From the NCBI GenBank assembly GCA_023413555.1, contig JAEZPG010000017.1, positions 1 to 64,000 on the forward strand: a stretch of DNA of 64,000 nucleotides, written 5' to 3'. A program made the translations under genes and the position numbers. The notes below the pieces were generated by a model. That model saw nothing but the letters and a program-made list of their open reading frames with translations. It did no database searches and had not been told where the DNA came from. This document shows positions 53,934 to 62,328 of the stretch, piece by piece (positions within the stretch are counted from its first letter, which is position 1; the number at the start of each line of letters is the position of its first letter). This DNA is from Bacillota bacterium. Lineage in GTDB: Bacteria > Bacillota > Clostridia > Lachnospirales > Lachnospiraceae.

Positions 53934-54254
53934 TCCTATCTTCTCTTCCTCTCACTTATAAATTCTTTCTGAACAAAGATATTTCCTCTTGTCATATTAT
54001 CATTATTATTACATAGGAATTTATAAAAATCAACACAAACATTTGCTTATATTGTAGTTAGTTCAGTAATCAGTTCTATATTTTGTGCTTTGTTCACGCA
54101 TTTATATTTTATCAAGATAAGTACTATTAAGTATCTTATGCATTAATCATTATACTTATTATCAATAATCTTTACTAAAATCATCCATAACATATTCTGT
54201 TTCCTTTTCATTATGTGATGCATATAATAACTAATAACTCTACAGGAGGTGACT
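53934..54254. other. Intergenic spacer between nrdE and the amidase-like gene
   Basis: About 320 nt, AT-rich. No gene. I looked for NrdR boxes and found none I trust. On the right GCATATAATAA stands before the amidase-like gene and could be a -10 for a sigma-A or a sporulation sigma factor. Confidence 0.45.
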
Positions 54255-54752
54255 ATGGCAAATCAAAAAGCTTTTGACCGAGATGCTGCAATTGCATATT
54301 CCTTTCAATGGGCTTTAAGTAGAAATCCAAGATATTACGATTTCACATTAATTGGAGGGGATTGTACAAATTTCATTTCCCAATGCATTTATGCTGGCTC
54401 TAAGGTCATGAATCCTAAACCCACTTATGGCTGGTACTACTATAGTATATACAATCGTTCTCCATCCTGGACAAGTGTAAACTATCTATACCGGTTTTTA
54501 ACCACAAATCAGACAAAAGGACCTTATGCTGCACCTATTCCTTTGGAAAGTATACAGCCAGGAGACATCATACAACTTCAAAACGATTTGGGTGCCTTCT
54601 ATCATACATTACTTGTAGTGGAGCTTACGGGACCAGCAACTCCTGAAAATATTTTAATAAATGCTCACGATATTGACTCCTTTAGACGTCCCTTGATTAC
54701 TTATCATTATAAGGCCTATCGTTGTCTAAGAATAAAAGGAGTTTTTATATAA
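54255..54752 (+). CDS. Amidase_6-type domain protein
   Basis: A 165-residue protein of the putative amidase domain family (Amidase_6, NlpC/P60-like). FDRDAAIAYSFQWALSRN and the catalytic-Cys motif GGDCTNFISQCIYAG are diagnostic. The His region is likely GAFYHTLLVVEL, and NAHDIDSFRRPL follows. Homologues are often secreted or in spores; this one has no signal peptide. Start at 54255, where AGGAGG is 5 nt away; a GTG at 54249 overlaps that site. Substrate unknown. Confidence 0.9.
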   Translation: MANQKAFDRDAAIAYSFQWALSRNPRYYDFTLIGGDCTNFISQCIYAGSKVMNPKPTYGWYYYSIYNRSPSWTSVNYLYRFLTTNQTKGPYAAPIPLESIQPGDIIQLQNDLGAFYHTLLVVELTGPATPENILINAHDIDSFRRPLITYHYKAYRCLRIKGVFI

Positions 54753-54855
54753 AGAATTCTTTAATATATGACTAAGATACAGTATCACTATAACCTTTGA
54801 GATTTGCTTTTATTCCATAGTATCAGGAATACAAAGCAATTTTCTATGGTTAATT

Positions 54856-54898
54856 ACAGAAGGCAAGGAAAGTGTGAAATACTTTCCTTGCCTTCTGT
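54856..54898. terminator. Bidirectional terminator
   Basis: A perfect 18-bp stem (54856-54873 and 54881-54898; core AGGCAAGGAAAGT) with a 7-nt loop between the convergent amidase-like and ADP-ribosylglycohydrolase genes. Confidence 0.85.
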
Positions 54899-54930
54899 TA
54901 AGGTAACTGTGGCATAATTTACTTTATCTT

Positions 54931-55983
54931 CTAATACATATTATACGTTTTAAATAATTTAATGCCCATCTCTTCTATGACATCCTTACATTCCAACTTA
55001 TCAAGCCAGTCCTGTGGTATAGAGGATTTTCCCAAGTAAGCCCCCACAATATTGCCACAAATAGCACCTGTACTATCACTGTCACCATCGTGATTCACGG
55101 CTAATATCAAAGCTCTCTTTAAATTCTCGCTATGGCACAGAGCCGCATATACTCCAATAGCTAATGCTTCCTCTGCAACAAATCCCTGACCAAGTTGTAC
55201 AATCTTTTCTACAGAAGGGTCTCCAGAATGGTATAACTCCACTGCTTTCTTTAGTAACGTTAGTGTTTCATAGCTCCCTGGAGCCTCAGTAATCTGTTGA
55301 ATAACTGCTGATACAGCGTTTTCAATGGTAAGTCCTTTTAAAATATAGGCAATGATTGAGGTGAATGTCCCTGCACTAATAAAACCTGAAGGATGGGAAT
55401 GAGTGATAGCTGCTACTTGACATCCAATTTCAAAAGCTTTCTTAGGATTATGATATAGGGCTAGACCAATAGGAGACACTCTCATAACACCACCACACCC
55501 TTTTGAGTCATTGATTGGTTCCTCTATCGTACCATAATTTTGATCCTTAGCATCCATAAGGGCTTGAAGGCAAGTATTCCCCGGTGCTCTCCTAGCAAAT
55601 AGCTCCTTTGTCTTCAAAAGAGGAGAACGTACATCTAATCTTTTATCATCTAAAATCCATTGATAGTTCGAATCTGCCAGAGGAAAATTCTGCGTGTACA
55701 ACCAACGTTGATATGAATAAAAACATCTAGCTGGTATATTACAGTAACCATGCTTATTCTCTACTCTTTTCGACCACATAAGCCCTTCTACTGTAAACAA
55801 TGTCATTTGAGTGTCATCTGAAATGAGAGCTAGTCCATGTTCACTTAACAACAAATCTGTAATTCCACTTTTCCCATAGGTATCTACAATCTCCTGATAT
55901 GTCATAAATTCTATTGGATATCCCAAGGCATCACCAACAGCACCGCCCAGCAGACATCCAATATACTTCGTTGCCTCAATCAC
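54931..55983 (-). CDS. ADP-ribosylglycohydrolase family protein
   Basis: A 350-residue DraG-type hydrolase. Metal-binding motifs are GAVGDALGYPIEF near residue 14, SDDTQMTLFTVEGL near 55 and DGDSDSTGAICGNIVGAYLG near 300. It likely removes ADP-ribose from a protein or small molecule; the target is unknown and no transferase is nearby. The start is a GTG at 55983 preceded by AGGAGGAG. Complete. Confidence 0.92.
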   Translation of the reverse strand: MIEATKYIGCLLGGAVGDALGYPIEFMTYQEIVDTYGKSGITDLLLSEHGLALISDDTQMTLFTVEGLMWSKRVENKHGYCNIPARCFYSYQRWLYTQNFPLADSNYQWILDDKRLDVRSPLLKTKELFARRAPGNTCLQALMDAKDQNYGTIEEPINDSKGCGGVMRVSPIGLALYHNPKKAFEIGCQVAAITHSHPSGFISAGTFTSIIAYILKGLTIENAVSAVIQQITEAPGSYETLTLLKKAVELYHSGDPSVEKIVQLGQGFVAEEALAIGVYAALCHSENLKRALILAVNHDGDSDSTGAICGNIVGAYLGKSSIPQDWLDKLECKDVIEEMGIKLFKTYNMY

Positions 55984-56248
55984 GATCTCTCCTCCTAACT
56001 GATAAGTTAACTAGAATAGGTCTATTATATCATAGTAAAAAATCCATATCTACGAAATCTTTCCCCTTCAAAATACTCATAATAGACAACATACTAACCA
56101 TTCTTAACATAGAAGTGTTTAACATATTATATTCTATGTAATTTACTAATAACCATCAGCATTCTTACTATTAACACATACACATTATAAGTTTATTTTA
56201 CATATATTATAGTATAGTAACCCATTTACAGGAAAGAAAGGGAAGCCG

Positions 56249-56470
56249 ATGTATTCCAAATCTAATGGTTCAAATAAAAGGAATGATACAAATCGTTCAA
56301 ACTCCTCTAACGGTCGTCCTCATAGAGATCATCAAACAATGGATAAAGGAATGCTAAATTTGCAAAACACCTTAGCACAATTAAATCAGATTAATCAAAT
56401 GATGTTTGAGAATAAAAAAGGAAATCCCATAGATTTCATGAATAAATTCTTCAATCATCCTCCCAAATAG
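56249..56470 (+). CDS. Small Asn/Ser-rich protein of unknown function
   Basis: A 73-residue protein: a polar Asn/Ser/Arg-rich first half (SNGSNKRNDTNRSNSSNGRP) and an amphipathic second half (MLNLQNTLAQLNQINQMMF). I do not recognise it. A ribosome site (GAAAGGGAAG) and a sensible ATG support it. It lies 80 nt ahead of feoA in the same direction and may be co-transcribed. The small size leaves room for error. Confidence 0.55.
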   Translation: MYSKSNGSNKRNDTNRSNSSNGRPHRDHQTMDKGMLNLQNTLAQLNQINQMMFENKKGNPIDFMNKFFNHPPK

Positions 56471-56551
56471 GTTCATATTGGAACCAATAAAAATACCTTG
56501 AATAGAATAAATGTGAGAGTATATCTGCAAAAGCGAAAAACGGAGGTAAGT

Positions 56552-56788
56552 ATGTCCTTAAGCTTATCGGATCTTGGGGTAGGCCAGTCGGGCACCGTTT
56601 ATCATATAGCAACAACAGGAGCCATGAGAAGACGATTACTTGATTTAGGTGTTATAGAAGGTACGAGGATTCAATGCATTCATAAAAGTCCCTCAGGAAA
56701 TCCAGTAGCCTATACCATCCGTGGTGCTGTCATAGCCTTACGAACCGATGATTCAAAAATGATTCATTTAACAAATATTGAGAATTAA
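56552..56788 (+). CDS. feoA: Ferrous iron transport protein FeoA
   Basis: A 78-residue SH3-like FeoA protein that assists FeoB. It shows LSDLGVGQSGTVYHI and MRRRLLDLGVIEGTRI. Start at 56552 with CGGAGG five bases upstream; a longer frame back to 56498 has no ribosome site. It pairs with feoB 150 nt downstream. Confidence 0.94.
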   Translation: MSLSLSDLGVGQSGTVYHIATTGAMRRRLLDLGVIEGTRIQCIHKSPSGNPVAYTIRGAVIALRTDDSKMIHLTNIEN

Positions 56789-56837
56789 GACAGAATGAAG
56801 TCTTATTCCACTTCATACTATATAAAAAGAATATAAT

Positions 56838-56898
56838 ACGGCTATTTTTCAGAGATCTAAATCTTTTACCGTTCCTTTGATTTCTGACAGATAGCCGT
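56838..56898 (+). promoter_or_regulatory. Folded element between feoA and feoB
   Basis: ACGGCTAT (56838-56845) pairs with ATAGCCGT (56891-56898), and inside it TCAGAGAT (56849-56856) pairs with ATTTCTGA (56880-56887, one G-U). The loop is about 23 nt. A second small hairpin AAAAGA-TATG-TCTTTT (56914-56929) lies directly before the feoB AGGAGG. This may be a regulatory RNA leader for feoB. Confidence 0.4.
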
Positions 56899-56940
56899 CT
56901 TTATAACGATATGAAAAGATATGTCTTTTAGGAGGTTGTT

Positions 56941-59106
56941 ATGAAGGAATACACCATTGCCCTTGCAGGCAACCCTAATGTTGGAAAAAGCACCTTATTT
57001 AATGCTCTTACTGGCATGAATCAGCATACCGGCAACTGGCCCGGAAAAACAGTTACTAAAGCAGAGGGCAAGTACCTGCATGGAGAAATTATATATAATA
57101 TTACTGACTTGCCTGGTACCTATTCCCTTATGGCCCATTCCCAAGAGGAGGAGGTGGCTAGAGATTTTATCTGTTTTGGTAACTCTGATGCTATAATTGT
57201 AGTATGCGATGCCACCTGTTTAGAACGTAATTTAAATCTAGTACTTCAGACCTTAGAAATTTCTCCAAATGTCATAGTATGTCTAAACCTAATGGATGAA
57301 GCTAAGAAAAAGAATATACATATTGATATTAAGAAGTTAGAAGAGATTCTTAAGGTTCCGGTGATCCCAACCACTGCTCGATCAAAAGCTGGTCTATTAA
57401 ATCTAGTAGATGCTTTGGATCAAATTATGTTACATCCTAATCATATACTGAAAACTACGGCTTATCCACTCGTCATTGAGAATGCGATCTCCCAATTGGA
57501 AATATACCTTACTGAGACTTATGGCGTCAGTGATCAATTTATCTACCAAATGCCGATAAAAAAACCGAAAGGCATACTGTATGCCCTCCAACTTAACGAT
57601 GATACTACCATTTCGATCTCTTTAAGATGGTTCGCAATCAAACTTTTGGAAAATGATGATTCTCTGATAGATAATCTAGAATCCAGATTTCAGGTAAATC
57701 TAAACAATAATAAAAACTTACAACTTGCACTTGAAAGAATAAGAGAACCTCTTATGGAGGCAGGAATTAATCAAGAATGCTATAAAGATTGCATTGTATC
57801 TGCCCTTGTGCATGAAGCAGAGGAAATCTTTAACGCGGTTACTGTCATAGAGAATTCCAGAAAAGAAGTATTCGATCGTAAATTGGACCGCATATTAACT
57901 AGTAAGATTACCGGCTTTCCAATTATGTTTGCCCTGTTAATTGGTATCTTATGGATTACGATTGCCGGAGCTAATTATCCCTCAGAGTTTCTCTCTACCT
58001 TGCTTTTTTCCCTACAGGATAAGCTGACTGCATTTTTTCAAAGTATCCATGCACCTTCCTGGCTTCATGGAGCACTAGTTTTAGGTCTATACCGAGTAAT
58101 GGCATGGGTGGTCAGCGTGATGTTGCCACCAATGGCTATTTTCTTTCCTCTGTTTACAATATTAGAGGATTTTGGCTACCTTCCTAGGGTAGCTTATAAT
58201 CTAGATCATTCCTTCCAGAAGTGTAAAGCCTGTGGTAAGCAAGCCCTAACTATGTGTATGGGACTAGGATGCAACTCAGTAGGTGTCATCGGTTGCAGAA
58301 TTATTGATTCTCCAAGAGAACGATTTATTGCTATTTTAACAAACAGTTTGGTTCCCTGTAATGGCAGATTTCCAACCCTCATAGTACTTTCTACCATGTT
58401 TTTTGTTGGTGCGACTTCCGGTGTAAAAGGTACTCTTTTATCAGCTGGGGTACTTTCCCTCTTTATATTATTGGGGATTGTTGCAACCCTCTTTTCCTCC
58501 AAAATACTCTCCGCCACTTTGTTAAAGGGTATTCCATCCTCCTTTGCATTGGAACTTCCACCATATCGACGCCCACAAATTGGAAAGGTGATTGTACGTT
58601 CCGTATTAGATCGTACTCTTTTTGTATTAGGTCGTGCCATTGCTGTTGCCGCTCCTGCTGGAGTAATCATCTGGATATTTGCTAATACAACAATTGGGAG
58701 CCAATCCATTCTCTCCTACTGCACCAATTTCCTAGATCCTTTTGCCAAAGTATTTGGTCTAGACGGCGTCATATTAATGGCCTTTATTCTCGGCTTCCCA
58801 GCAAACGAGATTGTGATACCGATTATATTAATGACCTATATGTCCACTGGCTCATTAACAGATATCAATGATCTATCCAAACTAAAAATGATTCTGGTGG
58901 ATAATGGGTGGACTTTTATTACTGCCATCAATGTGATGATCTTTTCCCTTATGCACTGGCCTTGTTCCACTACTTGCATTACGGTAAAGAAAGAAACAGG
59001 AAATATAAAGTGGATGCTCTTAAGTATTGCCTTACCTACTGTCTTTGGTTTGACTATCCTATTCCTCTTTAACCGAGTAGTAGATTTAGTAACCTGGATG
59101 ATATAA
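56941..59106 (+). CDS. feoB: Ferrous iron transporter FeoB
   Basis: A 721-residue Fe(II) transporter. The G domain comes first with GNPNVGKSTLFNALTG (residues 8-23), DLPGTYSL and NLMDEA, then a helical GDI-like part (to about 290), then a membrane domain with about eight to ten helices. The Cys-containing segments KCKACGKQALTMCMGLGCNSVG and the C-terminal HWPCSTTC are typical. It supplies ferrous iron under anoxic conditions. Its leader contains a folded RNA element. Confidence 0.96.
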   Translation: MKEYTIALAGNPNVGKSTLFNALTGMNQHTGNWPGKTVTKAEGKYLHGEIIYNITDLPGTYSLMAHSQEEEVARDFICFGNSDAIIVVCDATCLERNLNLVLQTLEISPNVIVCLNLMDEAKKKNIHIDIKKLEEILKVPVIPTTARSKAGLLNLVDALDQIMLHPNHILKTTAYPLVIENAISQLEIYLTETYGVSDQFIYQMPIKKPKGILYALQLNDDTTISISLRWFAIKLLENDDSLIDNLESRFQVNLNNNKNLQLALERIREPLMEAGINQECYKDCIVSALVHEAEEIFNAVTVIENSRKEVFDRKLDRILTSKITGFPIMFALLIGILWITIAGANYPSEFLSTLLFSLQDKLTAFFQSIHAPSWLHGALVLGLYRVMAWVVSVMLPPMAIFFPLFTILEDFGYLPRVAYNLDHSFQKCKACGKQALTMCMGLGCNSVGVIGCRIIDSPRERFIAILTNSLVPCNGRFPTLIVLSTMFFVGATSGVKGTLLSAGVLSLFILLGIVATLFSSKILSATLLKGIPSSFALELPPYRRPQIGKVIVRSVLDRTLFVLGRAIAVAAPAGVIIWIFANTTIGSQSILSYCTNFLDPFAKVFGLDGVILMAFILGFPANEIVIPIILMTYMSTGSLTDINDLSKLKMILVDNGWTFITAINVMIFSLMHWPCSTTCITVKKETGNIKWMLLSIALPTVFGLTILFLFNRVVDLVTWMI

Positions 59107-59145
59107 AGCGACAGAGCGTGGCTTTTGTTGTAGTTAAGATAGTAA

Positions 59146-59190
59146 AAGGAAGGGAAATGACATACGCTTCTATGTCAATCTCCCTTCCTT
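59146..59190. terminator. Bidirectional terminator with conserved loop (copy B)
   Basis: AAGGAAGGGA (59146-59155) pairs with TCCCTTCCTT (59181-59190), and TGACATA/TATGTCA form an inner stem around CGCTTC. It lies between feoB and the convergent mgsA, and closely resembles the hairpin at 48919-48964. Confidence 0.85.
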
Positions 59191-59194
59191 CACC

Positions 59195-59677
59195 CTATTC
59201 CTTTTCAAATTCCTCTAGACGATTCCTAATCGTCTTGTTATAATTTTCTACCTTGCGATCATAATCCAGATCCATATACTTGGATGCCAGTAAGAAATCG
59301 GCCGTTGCCAAGTTGTTAGCAATTGGAATATCATAGACTACCGCGATACGAAGTAACGCCTTAACATCTGGATCATGTGGTTGCGCAGCTAATGGATCCC
59401 ACAAAAAAACTACAAAATCAACATTCCCCTCTACAATTCTACTACCTATCTGCTGGTCACCCCCTAAAGGTCCACTATTATATCCCTTTACAGGAAGCCC
59501 TGTCCTTTCCGTAATTAATTTTGCAGTAGTACCAGTTCCGCATAAGAAATGATTTTTAAGTACATCCTTATTCGCTTCTGCCCAATCACATAACTCTTTT
59601 TTCTTACTATCGTGAGCAATCAAAGCTATATGTTTCTGTTTCTCAATTTTAAAATAAATAAAATCATCATTAATCAT
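59195..59677 (-). CDS. mgsA: Methylglyoxal synthase
   Basis: A 160-residue enzyme converting dihydroxyacetone phosphate to methylglyoxal and phosphate, a bypass of lower glycolysis. Catalytic and phosphate-binding parts are IALIAHDSKKKELC, CGTGTTAKLI, NSGPLGGDQQIG and FLWDPLAAQPHDPDVKAL. AGGAGG precedes the ATG, and it lies 35 nt after the patatin-like gene. It may be transcribed with the flavin-related genes upstream. Confidence 0.96.
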   Translation of the reverse strand: MINDDFIYFKIEKQKHIALIAHDSKKKELCDWAEANKDVLKNHFLCGTGTTAKLITERTGLPVKGYNSGPLGGDQQIGSRIVEGNVDFVVFLWDPLAAQPHDPDVKALLRIAVVYDIPIANNLATADFLLASKYMDLDYDRKVENYNKTIRNRLEEFEKE

Positions 59678-59712
59678 ACTTTATCCTCCTTTTATCTGTT
59701 GGTAGTCTTTCA

Positions 59713-60552
59713 CTACTCTCTTAACAATGCTTGAATTTCCTTAAACTTTTCCTCAGCTAGTTCATATCCCATATGAAAACTTCTTTTTAGTACCTCAACG
59801 TCCTTTTCATAGCTTTCAAGTGCCCTAGTTGGACGTAGAATAACAGCTTTCCCCTCTTTTTCTAGCTGTTCACAATATGCTAATGACTTATTATATCCTA
59901 CATGTCTTGTTAAAAGTGCATTGGAAATTGCTGGATACTTATGTTTAAATACTCTTGCTGCAAATTTCCCAGATTTACTCAACTTTTTTACGTATCCCTC
60001 TGGCCTGGTTAAGACAATAATATGTTTGTCGCAACCATCCATTATGGCTTTATGAATCGGAATAGGATCAGATAATCCACCATCATAATATGGAGTATCA
60101 TCCATCATAATAGCTGGAAATGCCAATGGTAATGCACAGGTTGCACGAAGCATGGTAAATTTTTTATCCATCCTCTTTCCATCAAAGTATTCAGGTTCAC
60201 CCGTTAATGCATTGGTGGTAACTACAACCACCTTACCAGGATAGGACATATAGGAATCCCAGTCGAAAAAAACAAGTTCATTAGGAACTTTATCATATAC
60301 GAAATCCAACCCAAACACACTATGCTGCTTGAGAAGATTCCCCTTGCCAATGTATCTTTTATCATTACGATACTTAGTTATGACGTCAAGATTTCTACCA
60401 GGTTGTCTAGAAATATAGGAAACACCATAACTGATACCTGCTGACACTCCTATGCAGTATGGTGCCAGTATTCCGTGATTTAATAAAGCATCCATCACAC
60501 CTGCACTAAAAACTCCTCGAAAGCTTCCACCTTCCAAAACTAAGCTGACCAA
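59713..60552 (-). CDS. Patatin-like phospholipase
   Basis: A 279-residue patatin-family hydrolase. The oxyanion loop is GGSFRGVFSAGVMDALL (8-24), the nucleophile Ser lies in GVSAG (residues 38-42), and the catalytic Asp is in DGGLSDPIP (about 158-166). No signal peptide, so cytosolic. Start is TTG (60552-60550) with GGAGG seven bases away; homologues start at the same point. It likely acts on phospholipid or lysophospholipid; the physiological substrate is unknown. Confidence 0.92.
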   Translation of the reverse strand: MVSLVLEGGSFRGVFSAGVMDALLNHGILAPYCIGVSAGISYGVSYISRQPGRNLDVITKYRNDKRYIGKGNLLKQHSVFGLDFVYDKVPNELVFFDWDSYMSYPGKVVVVTTNALTGEPEYFDGKRMDKKFTMLRATCALPLAFPAIMMDDTPYYDGGLSDPIPIHKAIMDGCDKHIIVLTRPEGYVKKLSKSGKFAARVFKHKYPAISNALLTRHVGYNKSLAYCEQLEKEGKAVILRPTRALESYEKDVEVLKRSFHMGYELAEEKFKEIQALLRE

Positions 60553-60627
60553 AATATAGCCTCCTTATTGTTGCTGCAAAATGTATAGTTCATTTTACCA
60601 CAATTAGAAATAATTGCAAATGTCAAG

Positions 60628-61125
60628 CTACAAATTCAACACATTTGTTAGTCTTTTTGACATCATTGCACCTAGTATACCAATAAGCACTCCGCTCACC
60701 AAGGCTGATACTAATAAAAATGGGAGATAATATAGTAACGTGGTTGTCTCTAAGATAAGCATAGCAACTAAAATCTGACCAACATTGTGGAAAACAGCGC
60801 CTATCACACTAACACCAACAATACTAAGTAGATTAAACTTCTTCATAAGAGCCATCATAGCAAAACTTAGGATCCCTCCTCCTAAGCTATAAAGCATCAT
60901 ATTCATATTTCCAAAGGTAAAACTAACCAAAAATATTCTTACTAATGAGATGATAAATCCTTCTTTGTACCCCATACTATAAAGGGCTACCACTATGACT
61001 ATATTAGCCAGGCCGAGTTTCATGCCAGGTACTGGCATTGGTACTGGAAATATAGCCTCAATATAACTAAATATAAATGCAAGGGCTACCAGCACTCCAT
61101 AGATAGCTACTCTTTTGGACTTCAT
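60628..61125 (-). CDS. Gx transporter family membrane protein (EetB-like)
   Basis: A 165-residue membrane protein of the Gx transporter family, sometimes labelled heptaprenyl diphosphate synthase component I. About five hydrophobic segments and the characteristic PVPMPVPGMKLGLANIV-like region near residue 27-43 are visible. From memory, a relative (EetB) sits in the Listeria flavin-based electron-transfer locus beside a NusG-domain-II protein, as here. Substrate is unknown. It lies 28 nt after the NusG-domain gene. Confidence 0.83.
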   Translation of the reverse strand: MKSKRVAIYGVLVALAFIFSYIEAIFPVPMPVPGMKLGLANIVIVVALYSMGYKEGFIISLVRIFLVSFTFGNMNMMLYSLGGGILSFAMMALMKKFNLLSIVGVSVIGAVFHNVGQILVAMLILETTTLLYYLPFLLVSALVSGVLIGILGAMMSKRLTNVLNL

Positions 61126-61153
61126 AATCCTACACCTTTCTTACTTCTATCCT

Positions 61154-61522
61154 TTAATTTGCCACGGAGTCTAAAGATGCCGACTCATTTCCTTCTATGG
61201 TGACTATAGTCTGATGAGGAAGACAAACAATACTCTCCCCCTCCTTTGAAATCGGCTTTTGATGGACACAAATTTGATCTGGACAATTAGCTTCTATCAT
61301 TGTAGCATAACCATCTTTTATTTGCAGTATATTCTTATATTCGCTGTCTTTCGTATCGATTTCCAGTTCTTGATCTTCATCTATATTTAATACCTTATAT
61401 ACCTTACCACCAACTGAGATTATTACCTTCGTACCCTCTTTTTTATTCAAGAAAATAAAACAAATAGCACCTATGGCTATTATGGCTATTCCGATCATTA
61501 AAATGATATCATTTCTTTTCAT
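61154..61522 (-). CDS. NusG domain II-containing membrane protein (EetA-like)
   Basis: A 122-residue protein with one N-terminal membrane helix (about 5-24) and an extracytoplasmic NusG-domain-II-like fold (DUF1312 type), with EANCPDQICVHQKPISKEG and IVCLPHQTIVTIEG. Two Cys lie in C-PDQIC and one in VCLPH. The same domain occurs in EetA of the Listeria electron-transfer locus (from memory). Start at 61522, with AAGGAG upstream; the frame extends further up but overlaps the FMN-binding gene and lacks a ribosome site. Confidence 0.86.
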   Translation of the reverse strand: MKRNDIILMIGIAIIAIGAICFIFLNKKEGTKVIISVGGKVYKVLNIDEDQELEIDTKDSEYKNILQIKDGYATMIEANCPDQICVHQKPISKEGESIVCLPHQTIVTIEGNESASLDSVAN

Positions 61523-61559
61523 TAGATCTCCTTTTATTATAAACTGATGATAGACAAAA

Positions 61560-61590
61560 GGAGACACCTTATTTAAGCTAAGGCATCTCC
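61560..61590 (-). terminator. Intercistronic terminator/attenuator
   Basis: GGAGA-CA-CCTTA (61560-61571) pairs with TAAGG-CA-TCTCC (61579-61590), then leftward TTTTGTC. It lies between the FMN-binding gene and the NusG-domain gene, so the downstream genes may be expressed at a lower level. Confidence 0.65.
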
Positions 61591-61631
61591 CTTTATTAAC
61601 ATGTATGCAATACAGTATCCTCAACCGATTA

Positions 61632-62126
61632 TTATTTATTCGCTGCAATAAATGCATTGGCATAATTTATACCATTAACAACAGCCATAGAAGAATAGGT
61701 AGCATTCGTAACACCATCAATTGTAGTTCCTTCACCTTCAGAACCATTTAAATAAACAGGAGCTTTAACCCCCTGTAAGGATGTTGCAAAATCAGGTTCT
61801 GCTATTAAAGAACCTAACCCTTCTGTCTCGGTTTGTTCATTTACTTCAAAATTCTTAATGGTAGAACCATCGGCATCAAAAGTAATCGTCATTTTAACAT
61901 CACCATGATAGCCTTTTGCTTTTGTAACTACTATATATCCAGTGGCGTTACCATCCCCATCTACGGTTTTAGAAGCTTCCACAACGCCCTCCGCACCATT
62001 TACATCTATTGCTACAGACTTGTCTGCATTTAAGTTTGCAAAAAAATCACTTCCCCAAATAGCAAATGCTGTTAAAGCAATCATAAAAACTAATGAAATA
62101 ATGCCTGCATATTTCTTATCCTTCAT
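61632..62126 (-). CDS. FMN-binding domain protein (flavinylated, RnfG/PplA-like)
   Basis: A 164-residue membrane-anchored protein. The N-terminal helix (about 7-28) acts as signal anchor, and the extracytoplasmic FMN-binding domain (about 50-160) contains the ApbE target-like motif DGVTNATYSS near residues 139-148. In canonical motifs the core is (S/T)GATxT; here Gly is Asn and the acceptor would be a Ser. FMN is attached covalently by ApbE-type enzymes, and an apbE gene is divergent next door. Likely carries electrons outside the membrane. AGGAGG precedes the ATG. Confidence 0.88.
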   Translation of the reverse strand: MKDKKYAGIISLVFMIALTAFAIWGSDFFANLNADKSVAIDVNGAEGVVEASKTVDGDGNATGYIVVTKAKGYHGDVKMTITFDADGSTIKNFEVNEQTETEGLGSLIAEPDFATSLQGVKAPVYLNGSEGEGTTIDGVTNATYSSMAVVNGINYANAFIAANK

Positions 62127-62238
62127 ATGTCCTCCTAAAATCTCTTTTGAATATCATTTTACTCTATTGTAAATAAAACAATATCACAAATAAAAAAGCC
62201 TGTAAAGTAGTATTTCTTGGTGATATTATAAGTAGACC

Positions 62239-62267
62239 TTGACAGTTTTATATTGATTGCATAAAAT
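62239..62267 (+). promoter_or_regulatory. Promoter of apbE
   Basis: TTGACA (62239-62244), 17 nt, TAAAAT (62262-62267), about 60 nt before the apbE ATG. Confidence 0.7.
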
Positions 62268-62328
62268 CAATATACTACATTACTAGTTATTAATAGTAAT
62301 CTATGTAGTCCATGATAAGGAGTAACCT

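Noticed and set aside
53934..54254. NrdR boxes upstream of nrdE
   Set aside because: No pair of ACACnATATATnGTGT-like sequences at helical spacing could be found.
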